Source of the DNA: Talinum fruticosum
Lineage: Eukaryota; Streptophyta; Magnoliopsida; Caryophyllales; Talinaceae
Direction: 5' to 3'
Assembly (NCBI GenBank): GCA_021018815.1
Contig: JAITYX010000084.1
Location: forward strand, 558,001 to 622,000
DNA: 64,000 nt
Under the pieces are notes generated by a model, which saw nothing but the letters and a program-made list of their open reading frames with translations, had not been told where the DNA came from and did not search any database. The position numbers and the translations under genes are program-made. Shown here piece after piece: positions 61,406 to 64,000 of the stretch (positions are counted from its first letter, which is position 1; the number at the start of each line of letters is the position of its first letter).

Positions 61406-63539
61406 TCATTTTCTTCCTTGGTGGCTATACCTTGAAACCTTTGCTTCAATTCTATTGCAAACGCTTTCTAACCCTGCAATCCTCTCATTGATCTCCGTAG
61501 CTTGTTCATGTAAACTAGAAGAAGAAATGCGTCCTCTAAGGCTACGGATTTGATGAATGCCAACTTCTATGTCCTCTCCTATTCCATCCATTGCAACTTG
61601 CATTCCTTGTCTTTCATCTTGTGCCTCTTTCAACTTCCTCTTTAAGGACTTGTAGCCCTCTAAAGACTTGACGAGTTGCTCTGACAACTCCTTGTTCCTT
61701 TGCTGCAAAGCAACTTGATGTGCTTCTGAAGATCCATTTCCTAACTTCTTTACTTCTTTGTGCTCTGCTACACAAGTTTGTACCTGAAAAATCCTATTTA
61801 GGATTAATTGAGGCAAATTGGATATTTTTGAAATTCGGATTGTATTTTCAGTCTGAAACTCAAATTATCTCTACATACACTAGAACTCCATTTGTTTGCT
61901 AATATTTTTCTTTGTAGCATTCTTTTGGGATTTGATGTCTTTTTTAATTTGTATACTAGTTGTATTGTACTCTCATGGTATAGAATGACAAATAAAACAT
62001 CAATTTTTTTTTTTTGGGGGGGATGGGGAACATTTAAAAGCAATTGCAAATGAAACACCTAGATTCAGGACAATATCTATACCATAATTTGTGTAATAGG
62101 AAGTATGAACAACTTATATGTGGAGCACTTATTCATTAGATATTTAAATAAACACCAAGTTTGTAAGTATTGGAAGTAAAAATCTTATGTTTGAATTTGA
62201 AAATCAAGATATTTTTCATCACGTGTGCTTTTTTATTTTTTCGTTAGTATTACAAAATTTTTATAATTAGACAGGATAATATTTTTCCAACAATATTTGT
62301 ACTTGCATATAAATACCTTAGTCGATAATTTTTCATTCTGTGCCTTGAGATTATTAACAAGTTCTTCCATCTCATTCAACTCTTGTACTTTCCTGGTGAG
62401 CTCTCTTGCAATGATCTCTTTCTCTTTTCCCAAGCTTGAACACATGATACCTAATCTCTTTTGGGCAGCATAGCTAGTATTCAGATCTTTCCTTAGTTTT
62501 TCCTTGTCATCTAAGATGAGGGTTTCATTCTTCTTTGGGTTATTATCTCTAGGACTTGGAGGGTTACTCATAGTTGCCCTGAGGTCGGTGTTGCAACGTC
62601 TAAGTTCTACCAAGCTTTTCTTGCCAGAAAGTTGGGATTTTTGCAACCTTGTTTTCACGTCGTCTAAGATTGTCATCATCCCCGCAAATCTCTGTGCTCT
62701 TCGCTCATCAAGTACCCCCTTATTGCATGCCTCTTGGTGATCTTGAATCAACTTCAATAGTAGTTTTACATTTGTTGCAATACCTATATTAATTGCATTG
62801 CATTGAGAAGCAAATTCGTATCAACTATATGTCAATTTTCTCATTGTCTTTTTAATTTTTTGTTTAATCATTTATAAAAAGCACTAGCAACTTGGTTAGA
62901 TCAATTGATTTTTATAAAGTTAATCAGGTCATTTTTTGCTTTGCCTTAAATGCACTCAAATTTATTTTACAGATTTGATAGCTAATGTTGTTCAATTTTC
63001 TTTTACTTGACCTTGTAATAATTTAAATTTGTCTAAAACAAACAAGATGAGTGACTCATTTTTGTCAATAACAATAAAACTATAATATATTAACTTCAAG
63101 AAAAACAAGTCATAATTTTAAATCAAATTGAATTCCATTATATCATATTCAAATCATATTAGTTGATATTGACAAACCTATTTTATTGTCATATTAAATT
63201 GAACTTATTATTACCCAATATATCATAACCTAACTCAAACTTTTGCTCCTCCTAAATTGAATTTTGTGCCTCTTTTTATATAAATTTTTTTAATGATTTA
63301 TGTGTAAATTTTGTATAGTTTGATGAATGAGTAATTTTTGCTTTACTTTCAAATTGAAAAAAATGTAAAATGAGATATAAATAAAAAGCAAAAGAAAATG
63401 GACAAAAAACCTCATGCAAGGAGGGGCCAAAAAGAAAGGAAGAAAAATAAAGAAAGTTACCTTCTAAGCTGGTTATTTCCTCACGCCCAGTAATTGATAA
63501 AGGCAACAAATTAGGAGTCGAACTCACACGCCCGCTCAT
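61406..63539 (-). CDS. Plant coiled-coil protein of unknown function, three exons
   Basis: On the minus strand the exons are 63539-63461, 62783-62317 and 61783-61406, all with GT-AG borders and matching phases (1, then 0). The product is 307 residues, stop TGA at 61406-61408. The N-terminus MSGRVSSTPNLLPLSITGRE is followed by a conserved-looking helical segment (IATNVKLLLKLIQDHQEACN, RRAQRFAGMMTILDDVKTRL). A Ser/Pro/Asn-rich linker (about residues 87-101) leads to long heptad-rich coiled coil from about residue 110 to the end (LTRKVQELNEMEELVNNLKA). There is no signal peptide, membrane segment or enzyme motif. I recognise it as a plant-conserved uncharacterised type, probably a structural or adaptor protein. 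The start was chosen because it begins the well-formed first exon with a good donor. The frame is intact, and no transposon lies inside the gene. Confidence 0.82.
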
Positions 63540-64000
63540 ATTTTTCCCTCTTCTGAGATTACTTGTATGGGTTTGATAAGAATTGATCAATAAAAGAAGA
63601 GCGCTAATGATGATAATAATGAGAAAAGGAAAAATTGAAATTGAGTTATTGAGAAATTTGAAAAGAGAGGTTGCGTACTAATCTCCCTTCCTCCCTTTCT
63701 TCCCCTTTTCGATCTCTCTCTTGTGATCTCTATGCCTCTTTCTCTTGGTTTGATTTTTTCATCAATTGAGTTGTTCGTTTGTTTGCAATGATGTTTGAGA
63801 TTATTGTTGCACTTGTAATTGTGGCTAATTTTAGTTATTATGTTGCGCAATAGTAGGGAGCGCGTTTTGACTTTTTCATAATTGGGTAATAGTCTCCTTA
63901 TTTTTTTAATCAAGAAAATAATTATGATTTTGCTAAATATCGTACTTAAGGTAACGTATAAGAAGTATATATATTAGCTATCTTATCTATTTAATTTATA
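63540..64000 (-). promoter_or_regulatory. Upstream region of the coiled-coil gene
   Basis: A purine-rich leader on the gene strand (63675-63750) is preceded by AT-rich DNA. No convincing TATA box or other element was picked out. ORFs here are short and unsupported. Confidence 0.35.

Noticed and set aside
63587..63913. 108-residue minus-strand ORF upstream of the coiled-coil gene
   Set aside because: Low-complexity Lys/Arg/Phe content and no domain; it lies in the leader and promoter of the next gene.

Overview
This is a plant nuclear window (eudicot-like; species not determinable). The signs are AT-rich intergenic DNA, GT-AG introns, a BRCA1 gene with the plant RING / extended-PHD / tandem-BRCT layout, and plant-type transposons (CACTA with a tnp2-family transposase, PIF/Harbinger, Ty1/copia with a tRNA-Met primer site, Gypsy-like LTRs). 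By summed spans, roughly two thirds of the window is transposon-derived. Only two host genes can be supported.

Layout. 1-7727: a CACTA element on the minus strand, cut by the left window edge, inserted into a copia-type LTR whose remainder is at 7728-8190. 8827-11750: a solo LTR of the same family with another solo LTR (9189-10620) nested inside it. 11751-15631: non-coding DNA with microsatellites and a possible Gypsy-like LTR fragment. 15632-16249: a MITE with TAA target duplications. 16708-25289: a 14-exon BRCA1 homologue (+), with three apparent 1-nt deletions, all in homopolymer runs. 26707-42596: a decayed PIF/Harbinger element (+) whose HARBI1-like transposase is split by a Gypsy-like solo LTR with large (AT)n and (GT)n arrays, and by a second CACTA element at 32453-40005. 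The CACTA ends and its CTA target duplication are exact to the base, and it sits at the intron acceptor of the host transposase. 42600-47569: a second Gypsy-like LTR carrying an insertion of about 2.2 kb. 49047-61106: a possible hAT-like element filled by a nearly complete SIRE-like Ty1/copia element (50194-61062) with 1.5 kb LTRs, primer site, polypurine tract, decayed gag-pol and an extra 3' ORF. 61406-63539: a three-exon gene (-) for a 307-residue coiled-coil protein.

The two host genes have no evident functional link. BRCA1 would act in homologous-recombination repair as a RING ubiquitin ligase; the coiled-coil protein has no function I can assign. The strongest non-gene content is the nesting order of the transposons, readable from target duplications, and the fact that two repeat families (CACTA and SIRE-like LTRs) lie in opposite orientations on either side of BRCA1. 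I found no sign of a new multi-gene system; the items worth a second look are the BRCA1 lesions, the nested insertions, a microhomology deletion that links the two CACTA copies, and tandem-repeat copy-number change between them.
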